A stretch of DNA of 64,000 nt from Halalkalicoccus paucihalophilus (GTDB lineage: Archaea; Halobacteriota; Halobacteria; Halobacteriales; Halalkalicoccaceae), in assembly GCF_001593955.1 (NCBI RefSeq), contig NZ_LTAZ01000013.1, positions 1 through 64,000 of the forward strand, given 5' to 3'. Under the pieces are notes generated by a model. That model worked only from the letters and a program-made list of their open reading frames with translations. It made no database searches and had not been told where the DNA came from. This document shows, in pieces, positions 16,672 to 24,971 of the stretch (positions within the stretch are counted from its first letter, which is position 1; each line of letters begins with the position of its first letter). The position numbers were made by a program, and so were the translations under genes.

Positions 16672-17216
16672 GAGAAGAAACACGCGGATAACTCGCGGGC
16701 GAGAGGCCGGCAGTTCGACTTGCCGGTTATCGCCCTCAAAGACTTGTCGCACATCGTGAACATCGCGACTACGGAAAGTGGATGAACCGACGCCTTCACG
16801 AATGGGCTTTTGCGCGCCTCACGAGCCGGACCGAGGACAAGACGCTTGATGCCGGTATCCCGGTTCGGTTCGCCAACCTGACATATACGTCCCAGACGTG
16901 CCACGAGTGCGGACACATCGGACGGCGTGGGTCGCAGGCGGCGTTCCGATGCACGAACCCAGAGTGTTGGGTTACGGAGTACCAAGCGGACATCAACGCA
17001 GTCGCCGGAACCCCGTTCCGGCGGGCAGCCAGAAGCCGTCGGCTTCTGGCAACGGCGGCGAACATCGCTGGCCGCATAGACTCGTGGGGGAAGAGCGTTC
17101 CTTGGAAACCGGAACGCGATGACTCGCCTCAGGATGGGAGCACCTTTGGCAGTGCCACAGCCCGCCCCGAGCTGAGTGCGAAACCCGCACAGACGACGCT
17201 CGGGGAATGGGGCTGA
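16672..17216 (+). pseudogene. tnpB: Degenerate IS1341-type tnpB, copy 4 (C-terminal third)
   Basis: Only the C-terminal part survives. RuvC-II (PVIALKDLSHI) lies in one frame, then a one-base shift near 16765 moves to the frame MNRRLHEWAFARLTSRTEDK. The zinc ribbon CHECGH and RuvC-III (YQADINA) follow. A 54-nt two-hairpin insertion (17001-17054) keeps the frame, adding 18 residues before the motif AANIAGRIDSWG resumes. The gene runs to a normal-looking C-terminus and on into the right end. It belongs to a different tnpB subfamily from copies 1-3. It cannot be active because the N-terminal two thirds, including RuvC-I, are missing. Confidence 0.88.
17001..17054 (+). repeat. Two-hairpin insertion in tnpB copy 4 (type B, 54 nt)
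   Basis: It has the same place in the gene and the same plan as the 52-nt elements. It begins GT, then stem CGCCGGAAC / GTTCCGGCG around a CCC loop, then GGCA, then stem GCCAGAAGCC / GGCTTCTGGC around a GTC loop, then AACG. The stem sequences differ at many positions from type A, yet every base pair is kept (9 and 10 bp). At 54 nt it adds 18 sense codons and does not break the frame. Confidence 0.92.
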
Positions 17217-17235
17217 AACCTCTCCGGTAGCAGGC

Positions 17236-17287
17236 TGGATTCCCCATGCTGGGGATTCCACGCCCTTTAGGGCGTGTGAGGATGTCA
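17236..17287 (+). repeat. Right end of the IS1341-type element with tnpB copy 4
   Basis: There are two consecutive hairpins: TCCCCATGCTGGGGA, and CGCCCTTTAGGGCG followed by TGTGAGGATGTCA. The terminal GAGGATGTCA is shared with several other solo ends in the window. Confidence 0.8.
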
Positions 17288-17549
17288 AACTATGAATAGA
17301 ATTAGAAAATAAAAACGGATCCATTCTCTGTGGATAGCCGTTATCAGGAGTGGGCTCTCTCAGGAGGTTCCTGACTAGTGCCGCCACTAGGGTACGTGGA
17401 ACGTGCCCGTAAGCAATATGCGACTGTGGAGACAGTTCCCGGACTAACTAGCGTCCAAATAACAAGCGCGTCGAAGGAAAGTCTCGAGCGGGTCCGCCTT
17501 GGAGGTGTGAATCCTCGATGCGTAAACCGGTGGCCGCCTCCAACTCGAC

Positions 17550-18050
17550 TTACTCGGCCGGAACGGTCACTTGCTCACGCTGCTCGTCTCCCGACTGTTT
17601 AGTGTCGCCTGCCATCGATTCAAGCATTTCGACCCCGTCGTGGATCGTCCGAACATCCTCACCGTCTACGTGCGGATACACTGCCTGCAGATCATCCTCG
17701 CCTTCCGTGTAGACGGCGAGGGTGATCAGCGGCGTGACGATCTCTCGTCTCTGACTCTTCCCATCACCTGCTGAGTCAGTAGAGCGCCAGTCGAAGGCCG
17801 GCCGAAGCGTATATCCCTGTTGAGTTGCCCACTGTTCGAATTCGGCCACTCGTTCACGTGTGCCTGCTGGATCTCGGTTATCCTGAGTAGTTCCCATCGA
17901 TGGTCCCCACACATCAATATCGAGCTCATCAATTGGGCCCCTGTCAGCTAGCGTCTGGAGGCGATCAATGACCTTAATCTGGGGTGGATTGAGCCCACTG
18001 GGGCCCAACGTTCGCACTCGAACGACCGCTCGGACTGGGTCTCTGCTCAT
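17550..18050 (-). CDS. Conserved haloarchaeal protein paired with an HTH gene
   Basis: A 166-residue soluble acidic protein. It begins RDPVRAVVRVRTLGPSG, which looks like a beta-strand rich start, and has a central IDELDIDVWG strand and a segment IVTPLITLAVYTEGEDD. The C-terminus is disordered and Gln/Glu-rich. Its ATG overlaps the stop of the upstream HTH gene (18047-18307), so the two are coupled. Haloarchaeal genomes carry many such two-gene pairs with a small winged helix followed by this protein; the function is not known to me. Confidence 0.75.
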   Translation of the reverse strand: MSRDPVRAVVRVRTLGPSGLNPPQIKVIDRLQTLADRGPIDELDIDVWGPSMGTTQDNRDPAGTRERVAEFEQWATQQGYTLRPAFDWRSTDSAGDGKSQRREIVTPLITLAVYTEGEDDLQAVYPHVDGEDVRTIHDGVEMLESMAGDTKQSGDEQREQVTVPAE

Positions 18051-18307
18051 AGATTTCCTCCAGTTGTTGTCTGCGGTTGGCAGACATACTGAGTCCCTGT
18101 CCGATCAACGTGGTCCGTTGCGGTGAGTATCTGGAGTAACGAGTAGAGGGTGATCTTCTTCATCCCGAGTGCAGTGTGCAGCTCATCGATTGTTGCTTCA
18201 TTCTCGATCCGCAAATAGAGGTAAACGAGTTTGGCGTCGGCTGTATCGAGCGTTTCTGGCAGGTCGAGGTCTGCGTGTCGCTGGTGCTGTGGTTGGGTCT
18301 TGTTCAC
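18047..18307 (-). CDS. Small winged-helix protein (TrmB-like HTH)
   Basis: An 86-residue protein. After a histidine/glutamine-rich head comes DTADAKLVYLYLRIENEATI, then DELHTALGMKKITLYSLLQI and a short wing VDRTGTQYVC. This is the size and shape of a TrmB/MarR-like winged helix. It overlaps the downstream gene by four bases (ATGA) and is the first gene of a two-gene operon. It may bind DNA as a dimer; no target is evident. Confidence 0.75.
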   Translation of the reverse strand: MNKTQPQHQRHADLDLPETLDTADAKLVYLYLRIENEATIDELHTALGMKKITLYSLLQILTATDHVDRTGTQYVCQPQTTTGGNL

Positions 18308-18415
18308 AGCGATGGATCGCTCGCCAGTTCAGTAAACAGCCCACCTGTCACACCACCGTCTTCATGTCCCGGGTGATGTAAGCACCAAATCTCCTCGTGT
18401 GCCGCACGGTTGAAC

Positions 18416-18690
18416 TGCTACGGGGAGGCCTTCGCGGAGATGCACGAACGGTTAGGTGGGATCAACTCTGTCACTGATCCCGAGGAACGGAAATGACTAC
18501 AGGCGGAGATCGACGCCGCCGCATTCCATGCCTATGGATTGGATCGGGAGGAGACTCAGTTCGTCTGTGACGATTTCCACCGAGTGTAGAACCCGCGGTT
18601 AATGACGACGACTTCGATCTGGTATTGAAGAAATACGACGAGTTAGCAGACACCGAATCGGTGAAGAACAAGAAGGAAAGCACTAGACGA
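18416..18690 (+). pseudogene. Relic of a PglX/BREX-type or Eco57I-like DNA methylase C-terminus
   Basis: The plus strand reads YGEAFAEMHERLGGINS, a stop, then LQAEIDAAAFHAYGLDREET and QFVCDDFHRV, another stop, NPRLM, a frameshift, then DFDLVLKKYDELADTES. This order (Ala/Tyr-Gly-Leu, acidic FHRV block, NPRLM, KYDELA) is what I know from the C-terminal part of haloarchaeal PglX-like and Eco57I-type adenine methylases of BREX and related restriction systems. At least two stops and a frameshift show it is dead. No other BREX gene is seen nearby. Confidence 0.6.
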
Positions 18691-18712
18691 CCTCTCTGTA
18701 TTTCATCATACC

Positions 18713-18748
18713 GTGGTGTGATATGCTTCCGAAGGCAGAACCGACGAA
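18713..18748 (+). repeat. Degenerate 36-bp repeat, copy B
   Basis: It matches 8397-8432 at 30 of 36 positions and sits immediately after the methylase relic. It carries ATG followed by MLPKAEPTN-like codons, cut short by stops. Confidence 0.65.
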
Positions 18749-18811
18749 CTGTTTCTGCTTCCAATAATTCATGAGCTATGCTCTTTTGTATTGCCCGTTG
18801 TTAGGATATCA

Positions 18812-19220
18812 CGCTCTCTGCAGGAGGTTGCTCACTTGCCCGATCGCAACGACTGTGATATCGGTCAGCTGTCTCTTCATCGATGACCACGAGCTTCCCG
18901 CCACGACGCTGCATTTGCTCGACGTCGTATTTCTCGAATTTTGTGAGGAAGTCCATAACGCGGGCCATAGTTTGGGTATGGGGCTTATTCCCTCAACGAC
19001 GGTGGATAATCGCGATCGTCTGGCTATCGAGTACGGGGCCAACAGGCGCTTTCTCGGCCCAATCCTTCACGCTCCGAGCGATGAAGTGAGCGCGTTTCTG
19101 GTTGGTCGTGAGCTCGCGATTGACAACGTGTTCGAGGAGCGTACAGATCCGATCTAATAACGCTGCTGGAGTTTGGGCTAATACCGGATATCCCTTCTGA
19201 CCCAGCATCTGCGGATCCAC
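18812..19220 (-). pseudogene. Degenerate plasmid-type coiled-coil protein (copy 2 of 3)
   Basis: The frame starts at 19220 and reads LLDRICTLLEHVVNRELTTN, then QKRAHFIARSVKDWAEKAP and VLDSQTIAIIHRR, meets a stop, and continues NKPHTQTMARVMDFLTKFEK and DVEQMQRRGGKLVVIDEE. The N-terminal coiled coil is missing here. Relatives are the N-terminal fragment at 56176-56553 (PLERICTLPEHVV) and the C-terminal fragment at 14931-15100. Together the three relics outline one protein: coiled coil, a conserved RICTLPEHV helix, a winged-helix-like middle (HTQTMARVMDFL) and a basic C-terminal strand. The function is unknown. Confidence 0.65.
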
Positions 19221-19263
19221 TTTGACTCATTGGGCCGGGATTTACGATCCCAGCAATCTCAGA

Positions 19264-21102
19264 TCAATGGTCGACGGCACCCGATTGTCTCGCTTCGTCG
19301 GGGGTGGTGTTACCGACTTCGTACAGAGCGTTCGTGATCGTCCCATGCTCAGAAGCGTGTGGGCGACCGGGTGCGTCATCGTAGCCATACTCGAAGATCC
19401 GATTGCGGTTGAGAGTGAGCTTCGTGAACTCTGGCTGAAGCAGGTCGAACAGCTCGAAGCGCTCCTCAAGCTCGGGGAACTGGGATTGATAGTCGAGGAT
19501 CGCCCCCCGGGTGTGGGACCAGAACCGCTCCTCGGGATACTCCTCATGGTCCTCGAGAACATCCACGACGTAGCGTAGTACACAGACAAATAGCCCAGAA
19601 AAGATAAATTGGCAGAGACCCTCCGGTGGCTCCTTTCGGAGCACGGCGTGCATCTCGTCAGGCAATGCCTCCAGCTCTGGGAGGGGTTGGTCGCTCACGT
19701 TCACGTCGTCGACGAAATCCTTGATTGCCAACCGAGTGGGAACTCCGTCCTCGACAATCAGGATCGTATTCTGGCCGTGCGGGGAAAACACCGTTCCATA
19801 GCGGTACAGGAAGTGAAGCAGTGGCGGGAGCACGGTATCGAAGAACTCTTCGAGCCATTCGTCCGTAGTGAGGCCGGAGCGCTCGATAAGCCGGGAGACG
19901 TACGGTTCACTGTCACCGTCGACGTGCATGAGTGCAGAGAGTGTGACCGCGCGCTCGTTCTCATCGAGGAATGTGTAGATCGACTCCCGCCAGACGGCCC
20001 CGAGCAACTCGTGATATTGGTACGGTGAGCCTTCGATATCGGTGAACGTCGAGTGATCGTAGTTGATCCCGGCGATTTCGCCCGGTAGAACAAGCCCTTG
20101 TTCTTGGAGGAACTCGTCGTCCTCGTAGATCCCGTGGATGTACTTGGTAACAGTGGGCGCAAGTTCTGTCCGCTCTCCTGGCAGTCCGCGCCAGACGAGC
20201 GTGTTGAGAATCCGCATCGGAACCTTCACGTGATGTTTTGACTCGTCATCGAGATTGACAAACGTGCGGACCGACTGCTGAGGAAGGTACTCGTCCGGTC
20301 CCTCACCCAGCGGTACAATATCGTCGGCAGCAATATCGTCGGGAAACAGCGGTACGACGCTGTTGTCCCACTGCCAGTCGTGAACCGGCAGGAAGTAGTA
20401 GGCATCCGGATCGAGGCCTCGGTCGGTGAGGCGGTCCCGAAACGTACCATAGGTATCGCCGAGTTCATTCCGGACAAGCGAGTCGTGGTCGACATCCTCA
20501 GTGCCGACAAATGTCGCCTTCTCCCTACTAACGGCGGCCCATGAGAGAGTCACCGGCTCCTTTCGCTCGGGGGCGTAGCGCCTGTAGTCCTCATATCCCC
20601 AGCCGAGCCGGCCCTTGTTGTAGGTGATCCACGGGTGGCCGTCCATCTCGCCCTCGAGATGGGCGTAATCAAGATCAAGCGGGTCGAACCCCTCTTGGTT
20701 TCGTCGGCGAGCCTCGACGTGGGCGTCGGCCAGCAGCGTGCGCTTGTACTCGCGGACGAGGTTGCCCTCAATAAGCCCCTCAAGATCGGTCGCTTCACCG
20801 AGGTCCCGTAGTAAGCGAAGCGGATCATCGAGGGACTTCCATGTGTCGTCGGAACGTCGTTCGACGGTTCCCTCGTGGACATGAATGCTGTCCATCAGCC
20901 GTTCGGTCGCTTCGAAGCGATACGCTGTGTCGCCGAGGTCAAAGCGGTAGGTAGCGTGCTCCTCACCGGCTTCGACCTGTCCGGGCGTGAGAATCTCCTC
21001 GTACGTGAACTCCTCTAACATCTTCGTTAGAAGGCGGCGTTCGACCGTCTCCCAGATTTCCGTGCTCAGCGCATCCCGTCGGGTGGTATCGTTTGGATTC
21101 AT
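19264..21102 (-). CDS. iucC: NIS siderophore synthetase, IucC-like (final condensation)
   Basis: A 612-residue IucA/IucC family enzyme. The ATG at 21102 (MNPNDTTRRDALSTEIWETV) lies just past the stop of the preceding gene; a longer upstream frame is only read-through. Visible family blocks are LVREYKRTLLADAHVEARRR, GHPWITYNKGRLGWG, FLPVHDWQWDNSVVPLF, SVRTFVNLDDESKHHVKVPM, and HGQNTILIVEDGVPTRLAIK. NIS synthetases adenylate a carboxylate (citrate) and couple it to a hydroxamate amine. As the last gene of the operon it corresponds to rhbF/iucC, which adds the second arm. It is cytoplasmic. The iron boxes ahead of the operon should control it. Confidence 0.93.
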   Translation of the reverse strand: MNPNDTTRRDALSTEIWETVERRLLTKMLEEFTYEEILTPGQVEAGEEHATYRFDLGDTAYRFEATERLMDSIHVHEGTVERRSDDTWKSLDDPLRLLRDLGEATDLEGLIEGNLVREYKRTLLADAHVEARRRNQEGFDPLDLDYAHLEGEMDGHPWITYNKGRLGWGYEDYRRYAPERKEPVTLSWAAVSREKATFVGTEDVDHDSLVRNELGDTYGTFRDRLTDRGLDPDAYYFLPVHDWQWDNSVVPLFPDDIAADDIVPLGEGPDEYLPQQSVRTFVNLDDESKHHVKVPMRILNTLVWRGLPGERTELAPTVTKYIHGIYEDDEFLQEQGLVLPGEIAGINYDHSTFTDIEGSPYQYHELLGAVWRESIYTFLDENERAVTLSALMHVDGDSEPYVSRLIERSGLTTDEWLEEFFDTVLPPLLHFLYRYGTVFSPHGQNTILIVEDGVPTRLAIKDFVDDVNVSDQPLPELEALPDEMHAVLRKEPPEGLCQFIFSGLFVCVLRYVVDVLEDHEEYPEERFWSHTRGAILDYQSQFPELEERFELFDLLQPEFTKLTLNRNRIFEYGYDDAPGRPHASEHGTITNALYEVGNTTPDEARQSGAVDH

Positions 21103-21106
21103 CGTA

Positions 21107-22492
21107 TCAATCGTTTTGTAGTGGCGTCGTATTCGCGGTCGGTTCGCTCCCGGACTGGGAGGCGCCTGGCGTGCGGTCGACGAACTGGTCGACCGAGAAG
21201 TCCTGATAGACGGTGTCGCTGTCCTCGTGATAGACTTCGCAGCCGACCAGCCGATTGACAAACTTCGTGTTGCGATAACAGCCTAGTCCGAGATCGGGAA
21301 CGCCGACGCCATGGGTGTGGAGTTCGGCGTTCTGAAGGAAGATGTCGCCCGGCAAGTCGATCTCGAGGCGGTGGTCCTCGGTCACGTGGAATCGCCCGTG
21401 GTCGTCCCACACAATTCGGTTTTCCAGCGGCGCAAGGAACGACGGAACGACCCGCTCGTAACCGGTGCCGAGAATCGTGACCTCACTCTCGTGAACGAAC
21501 GACTCCTCGGCCTGCCATTGGTGACAGTCGAGTGCGTACGCATTGCCGACCGATTTGATATCTCGGACTTCAGTCATCGCGAAGAGCCCGACATCGGGCT
21601 CTCGGTCGCCGATCGAGCGCCGGTAGAGCAGGTCGTAGATCTCGGCGCTCGTGCCTGGGTCGATCCCCTTGTAAAGCAGATCCTGATTCGACACGAGGTC
21701 GTCTCTGACGTCTTGGGGAAGGTCATAGACGTACTGTGTGTACTCGGGCGTGAAATGCTGGAGGCCGAGTTTCGAATACTCCATTGGGAAAAAGCCATCC
21801 GAACGGGTCAGCCAATCGAGACGGTAGCCGCTTTCGGGCTGGCGTTCCAGCAGGTCCTGGAACACCTCGGCGGCGCTCTGGCCTGAGCCGACGACGGTGA
21901 TCGAGTCCGCTTCGAGCGCGTGATCGCGGTTGTGGCGGTATCGTGCGGTGTGAAAGACGTCCTCCTTGGAGTGTCCCTGCAGCTGTCCGGGAACCTGCGG
22001 TCGAGATCCAATCCCGAGTGCGAGGTGCTTTCCGCGGTACTCGAAGCGTTCGCCGGTCTCGGGCTGCTCAGCGACGACGACATAGTGCTCACCATCGCCA
22101 TCCCAGCGAACCGCGGTGACCTCCCGCTCGAACCGACAGCTCTCGAGACGCTCGGCGACCCAGCGGAGGTAATCGTCGTACTCCCGGCGGGGGATCTGGA
22201 ATCGCTCGTAGAAGTAAAACTCGTAGATCCGTCCTCGCTCTCGCAGGTAGTTGAGATAGCTGTGGGGGTTCGTCGGATCTGCCAGCGTTACGAGGTCCGC
22301 GAGGAACGGCACCTCAAGCGTCGCTCCCTCGAGCAGCATTCCCTCGTGCCAGTGGAACTCGGCATCACGCTCGAGGAAGGCGGCGTCGACGTCCTCCTCA
22401 AGGCCATCGAGCAGGGCTCCGAGACCGAGATTGAACGGACCGAGACCGACGCCAATGACATCGTAGACAGATCCGTTGGCGATCTCGGTCAT
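21107..22492 (-). CDS. iucD: Diamine/lysine N-monooxygenase of siderophore synthesis
   Basis: A 461-residue flavin monooxygenase of the IucD/SidA/PvdA family. Motifs in order: FAD-binding VYDVIGVGLGPFNLGLG at the N-terminus, the active-site block FLADLVTLADPTNPHSYLNY, NADPH-binding VVGSGQSAAEVFQDLL in the middle, and the ATGY-like LGTGYERVVPSFL near residue 360. It hydroxylates the primary amine of the siderophore precursor. In this cluster the likely substrate is 1,3-diaminopropane, because the decarboxylase and aminotransferase genes precede it; that is inference from rhbABCDEF. It starts with the ATGA overlap to the acetyltransferase gene. Confidence 0.94.
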   Translation of the reverse strand: MTEIANGSVYDVIGVGLGPFNLGLGALLDGLEEDVDAAFLERDAEFHWHEGMLLEGATLEVPFLADLVTLADPTNPHSYLNYLRERGRIYEFYFYERFQIPRREYDDYLRWVAERLESCRFEREVTAVRWDGDGEHYVVVAEQPETGERFEYRGKHLALGIGSRPQVPGQLQGHSKEDVFHTARYRHNRDHALEADSITVVGSGQSAAEVFQDLLERQPESGYRLDWLTRSDGFFPMEYSKLGLQHFTPEYTQYVYDLPQDVRDDLVSNQDLLYKGIDPGTSAEIYDLLYRRSIGDREPDVGLFAMTEVRDIKSVGNAYALDCHQWQAEESFVHESEVTILGTGYERVVPSFLAPLENRIVWDDHGRFHVTEDHRLEIDLPGDIFLQNAELHTHGVGVPDLGLGCYRNTKFVNRLVGCEVYHEDSDTVYQDFSVDQFVDRTPGASQSGSEPTANTTPLQND

Positions 22493-23145
22493 TGATGCTC
22501 ACCTCCGGTGTCGGCTCGAGCGGTCGCTCCGTCGGCACTACTACCGGCGTCGACGGACGCCGCGGACTCGAACCGTTCGCGCTCACAGACCACCAGAACA
22601 GCATCCTTCTCGGCCTCCTCGAAGTAGAACTCTCCGCGGCGTTCGAACCCGCAGTCCTCGAAAACGGCGATTGCGCGATCATTGCGGGCGTCAGGTTCTG
22701 CGATTACCCGATCGGTCTCAGAGTGGCGAAACTGCATGGCGATAACGGCTCGTAACAGCGGTCGGGCGTAGCCCCGGGCGAGGTACTCCTCGGGACCAAT
22801 CAACAGATGGACGCCCTGGTCTGTCGACACCGCGTCGTAGTGGTTCGCAACGTCGTCTTCGGCGGTCCAGTAACACTCCCAGTAGCTCATTGGGACGTGG
22901 TCGAGACAGCCGACGTAGGGCGTAAGGTGGTCGTCCGAGAGCTTCGAGACAAGTCGGTCGCTAAACGCCGACACGGGAAGATCGAGCTGCCAGTACGGCT
23001 TCACATGATCGGTGCCGAGCCACGAATGGAGACGACCGAGATCGCGCTCGAGGGTCGCCTGTCGGAGCGAAATTGTTCGATCAATGCGGTGGTCGTAGGT
23101 CTGGTAGTCGTAGTCGGCCGTGATGATTGCGTCTGATTCTGTCAT
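22489..23145 (-). CDS. iucB: GNAT N-acetyltransferase of siderophore synthesis (IucB-like)
   Basis: A 218-residue acyltransferase. The GNAT core has KPYWQLDLPVSAFSDRLVSK, then PMSYWECYWTAEDDVANHYD, typical of the IucB/RhbD/MbtK group, then LIGPEEYLARGYARPLLRAV, where the acyl-CoA pyrophosphate loop lies, and NDRAIAVFEDCGFERRGEFY. A disordered tail of about 25 residues follows. It would acetylate the N-hydroxydiamine to give the hydroxamate arm. It overlaps both neighbours by four bases and belongs to the six-gene operon. Confidence 0.92.
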   Translation of the reverse strand: MTESDAIITADYDYQTYDHRIDRTISLRQATLERDLGRLHSWLGTDHVKPYWQLDLPVSAFSDRLVSKLSDDHLTPYVGCLDHVPMSYWECYWTAEDDVANHYDAVSTDQGVHLLIGPEEYLARGYARPLLRAVIAMQFRHSETDRVIAEPDARNDRAIAVFEDCGFERRGEFYFEEAEKDAVLVVCERERFESAASVDAGSSADGATARADTGGEHQ

Positions 23146-24971
23146 TGTCCTATATCGAATTCGGTAACGAGCGGATTGGTCACGTTCGCATAGACGGACT
23201 GATTTTCGAGGTCGTTTTCCAGTTCGTCGAGTCCCCGGAAACGGGTGAGCAGGTTCGCCTTACAGGGAATTGTCGGTGACTCGAACAGAGGGTCGAGAAA
23301 GTCCGACGAGGGTCGGTCGTACCGGTCACAAGCGCGTTCGAGTTCCTCGCGGAGCAACCTCAGCAGCCGCCGCTCCGAGACGAGTCCGGCACAGCCAAAC
23401 GCGTTGATCAGGTCGAAAGCGTTGTTCAGAATCACGTAGTACCGGAGCCGTTCGTCTGCGACGGCGTCCGCACAGACAGTGTCCGCGCGCTCGCCGACCC
23501 CGGGCAGGTACGCATCGACATCCGAGTAGACCGATTCGGGGAAATAGAATCCTTGGTTGTCTCGGTAGCGGAAGGCGTCGGGATAGCCTGCCTCATCGAG
23601 AGTGAGGATAGAATTCTGCTGGTGGGCCTCGAGGCCCACTCCTTGGACGAGGTAAAGCCAGAGCACCGGTCGGATCCCGATTTCGAGATACCGGCGGAAC
23701 CACTCCGCGCTAACTGCCTCTGTGGATCGGCTCTCCCGCCCGGCGATTCCCGCGACGATCCGGCCAAGCCGCGAGGAGCCGGCGATGGCGTCCTGACATA
23801 GCGATGCTAGGGGGGTCGCGTTTTCGGCAGCCCCATCCTGAAACGGATTGACTCGCAGTATCGTCTCCAGTCCCGACTCGCGGTCGTCGCCGACATCGAG
23901 CGCGAGGTATGCAGGATCGCAAACGACATCGAAGGCGGGAAACGCCGCCTCCAACTCGTCCCCGAAGTCGGTTGAGAGGAGTTCGGCGACGGCGACGCCG
24001 CGTTCGAGTTCGGGGCGCTTGTTCGTCCGGACAGAGTTGGTAATCTGCACGTGCAGCGACGACTTCACCATGAACGGCGCGGCTGGACTATACAGCGTTC
24101 GGACCGAGGTCGTCGGGTAGAACTTCCGTCCGACTGCGCCAAGGTGTTCAAGGCCATCACCGAGGTGACGGCGAACGTGGGGCTGATCGAGGAGGTACTC
24201 GGCCTGCCACGGGTGGACCGGTAGGAGGATAGCATCGCTCTCGACGTTCTCAGCGACGAACGACGCCGAAACCGCCGGATCGTCTCGGAGAGTGTCGTTC
24301 ACCCAGGTTGCAGCGCTTCGCTCAAGCGCTGAGTCTGTCGTCACGAGATCCGACTCGGCTCGGAAGTAGTGAAGCGGGAACGAGCCCCGCAGTTCGGGCG
24401 CGTAGGTCATCCGATTCCGTTTCGCGATCCCCTGTCGGCTCTTTGGGGTAGGATGGCGATGATGACCGAAGACGAGCGCCTGCTCGGCGTCCCGGAAGGA
24501 CAGCTCTTCGGCGTAGAGCCGACTGTCGTCGTCGTCTCGCGCCGCAACAAACGATTCGACGTTTCGCTTGCTCCGGAGGACCCGTTCGAGCAGTTCGTCC
24601 GGAACGGCGTCACCATCGCTCGCAATGGTGAGATCCTTCACGACGAATGCAGCGAGGGTCGCCGTGTCGACTGGCTGGACCGTTCCGTTCGGAAGCCGGT
24701 AGCGAACCGGCGTCTCAAACAGATGTCGCTCCGTCGGCGAGCGGTATGCGAGCGGCGCCAATAGTTCGATCTCCTGTTCGGGGAGCGTCGCCTGGAGGAG
24801 GCCGTCGGATCCGGACTCAACGCCGATGGCACCTCCATCAAGAACGTCGTATTCGCCGGTCTCGCGGAGATAGCAGTTGAGAAGGGCGTGGACAGTCGCG
24901 TCGTCGGCCCGCTCGGCGGGATCAATGTCGGTTACCGCATCTGCTACACGAGGATCAACGCCAGAACTCAT
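23142..24971 (-). CDS. iucA: NIS siderophore synthetase, IucA-like (first condensation)
   Basis: A 609-residue IucA/IucC family enzyme. Family blocks: LVFGHHRHPTPKSRQGIAKR, ILLPVHPWQAEYLLDQPHV, FYPTTSVRTLYSPAAPFMVK, VKSSLHVQITNSVRTNKR, and GLEAHQQNSILTLDEAGYP. It would couple citrate to the first hydroxamate arm, as RhbC and IucA do. It ends in ATGA overlaps on both sides. It is distinct in sequence from the IucC-like paralogue at the end of the operon, as expected for the two successive condensation steps. Confidence 0.93.
   Translation of the reverse strand: MSSGVDPRVADAVTDIDPAERADDATVHALLNCYLRETGEYDVLDGGAIGVESGSDGLLQATLPEQEIELLAPLAYRSPTERHLFETPVRYRLPNGTVQPVDTATLAAFVVKDLTIASDGDAVPDELLERVLRSKRNVESFVAARDDDDSRLYAEELSFRDAEQALVFGHHRHPTPKSRQGIAKRNRMTYAPELRGSFPLHYFRAESDLVTTDSALERSAATWVNDTLRDDPAVSASFVAENVESDAILLPVHPWQAEYLLDQPHVRRHLGDGLEHLGAVGRKFYPTTSVRTLYSPAAPFMVKSSLHVQITNSVRTNKRPELERGVAVAELLSTDFGDELEAAFPAFDVVCDPAYLALDVGDDRESGLETILRVNPFQDGAAENATPLASLCQDAIAGSSRLGRIVAGIAGRESRSTEAVSAEWFRRYLEIGIRPVLWLYLVQGVGLEAHQQNSILTLDEAGYPDAFRYRDNQGFYFPESVYSDVDAYLPGVGERADTVCADAVADERLRYYVILNNAFDLINAFGCAGLVSERRLLRLLREELERACDRYDRPSSDFLDPLFESPTIPCKANLLTRFRGLDELENDLENQSVYANVTNPLVTEFDIGQ

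Noticed and set aside
21311-21886. Long plus-strand frames opposite the siderophore genes (for example 21311-21886, 19609-20028, 25427-26143, 26383-27600)
   Set aside because: They lie antisense to well-supported genes with intact motifs and are due to the codon pattern of GC-rich haloarchaeal DNA.
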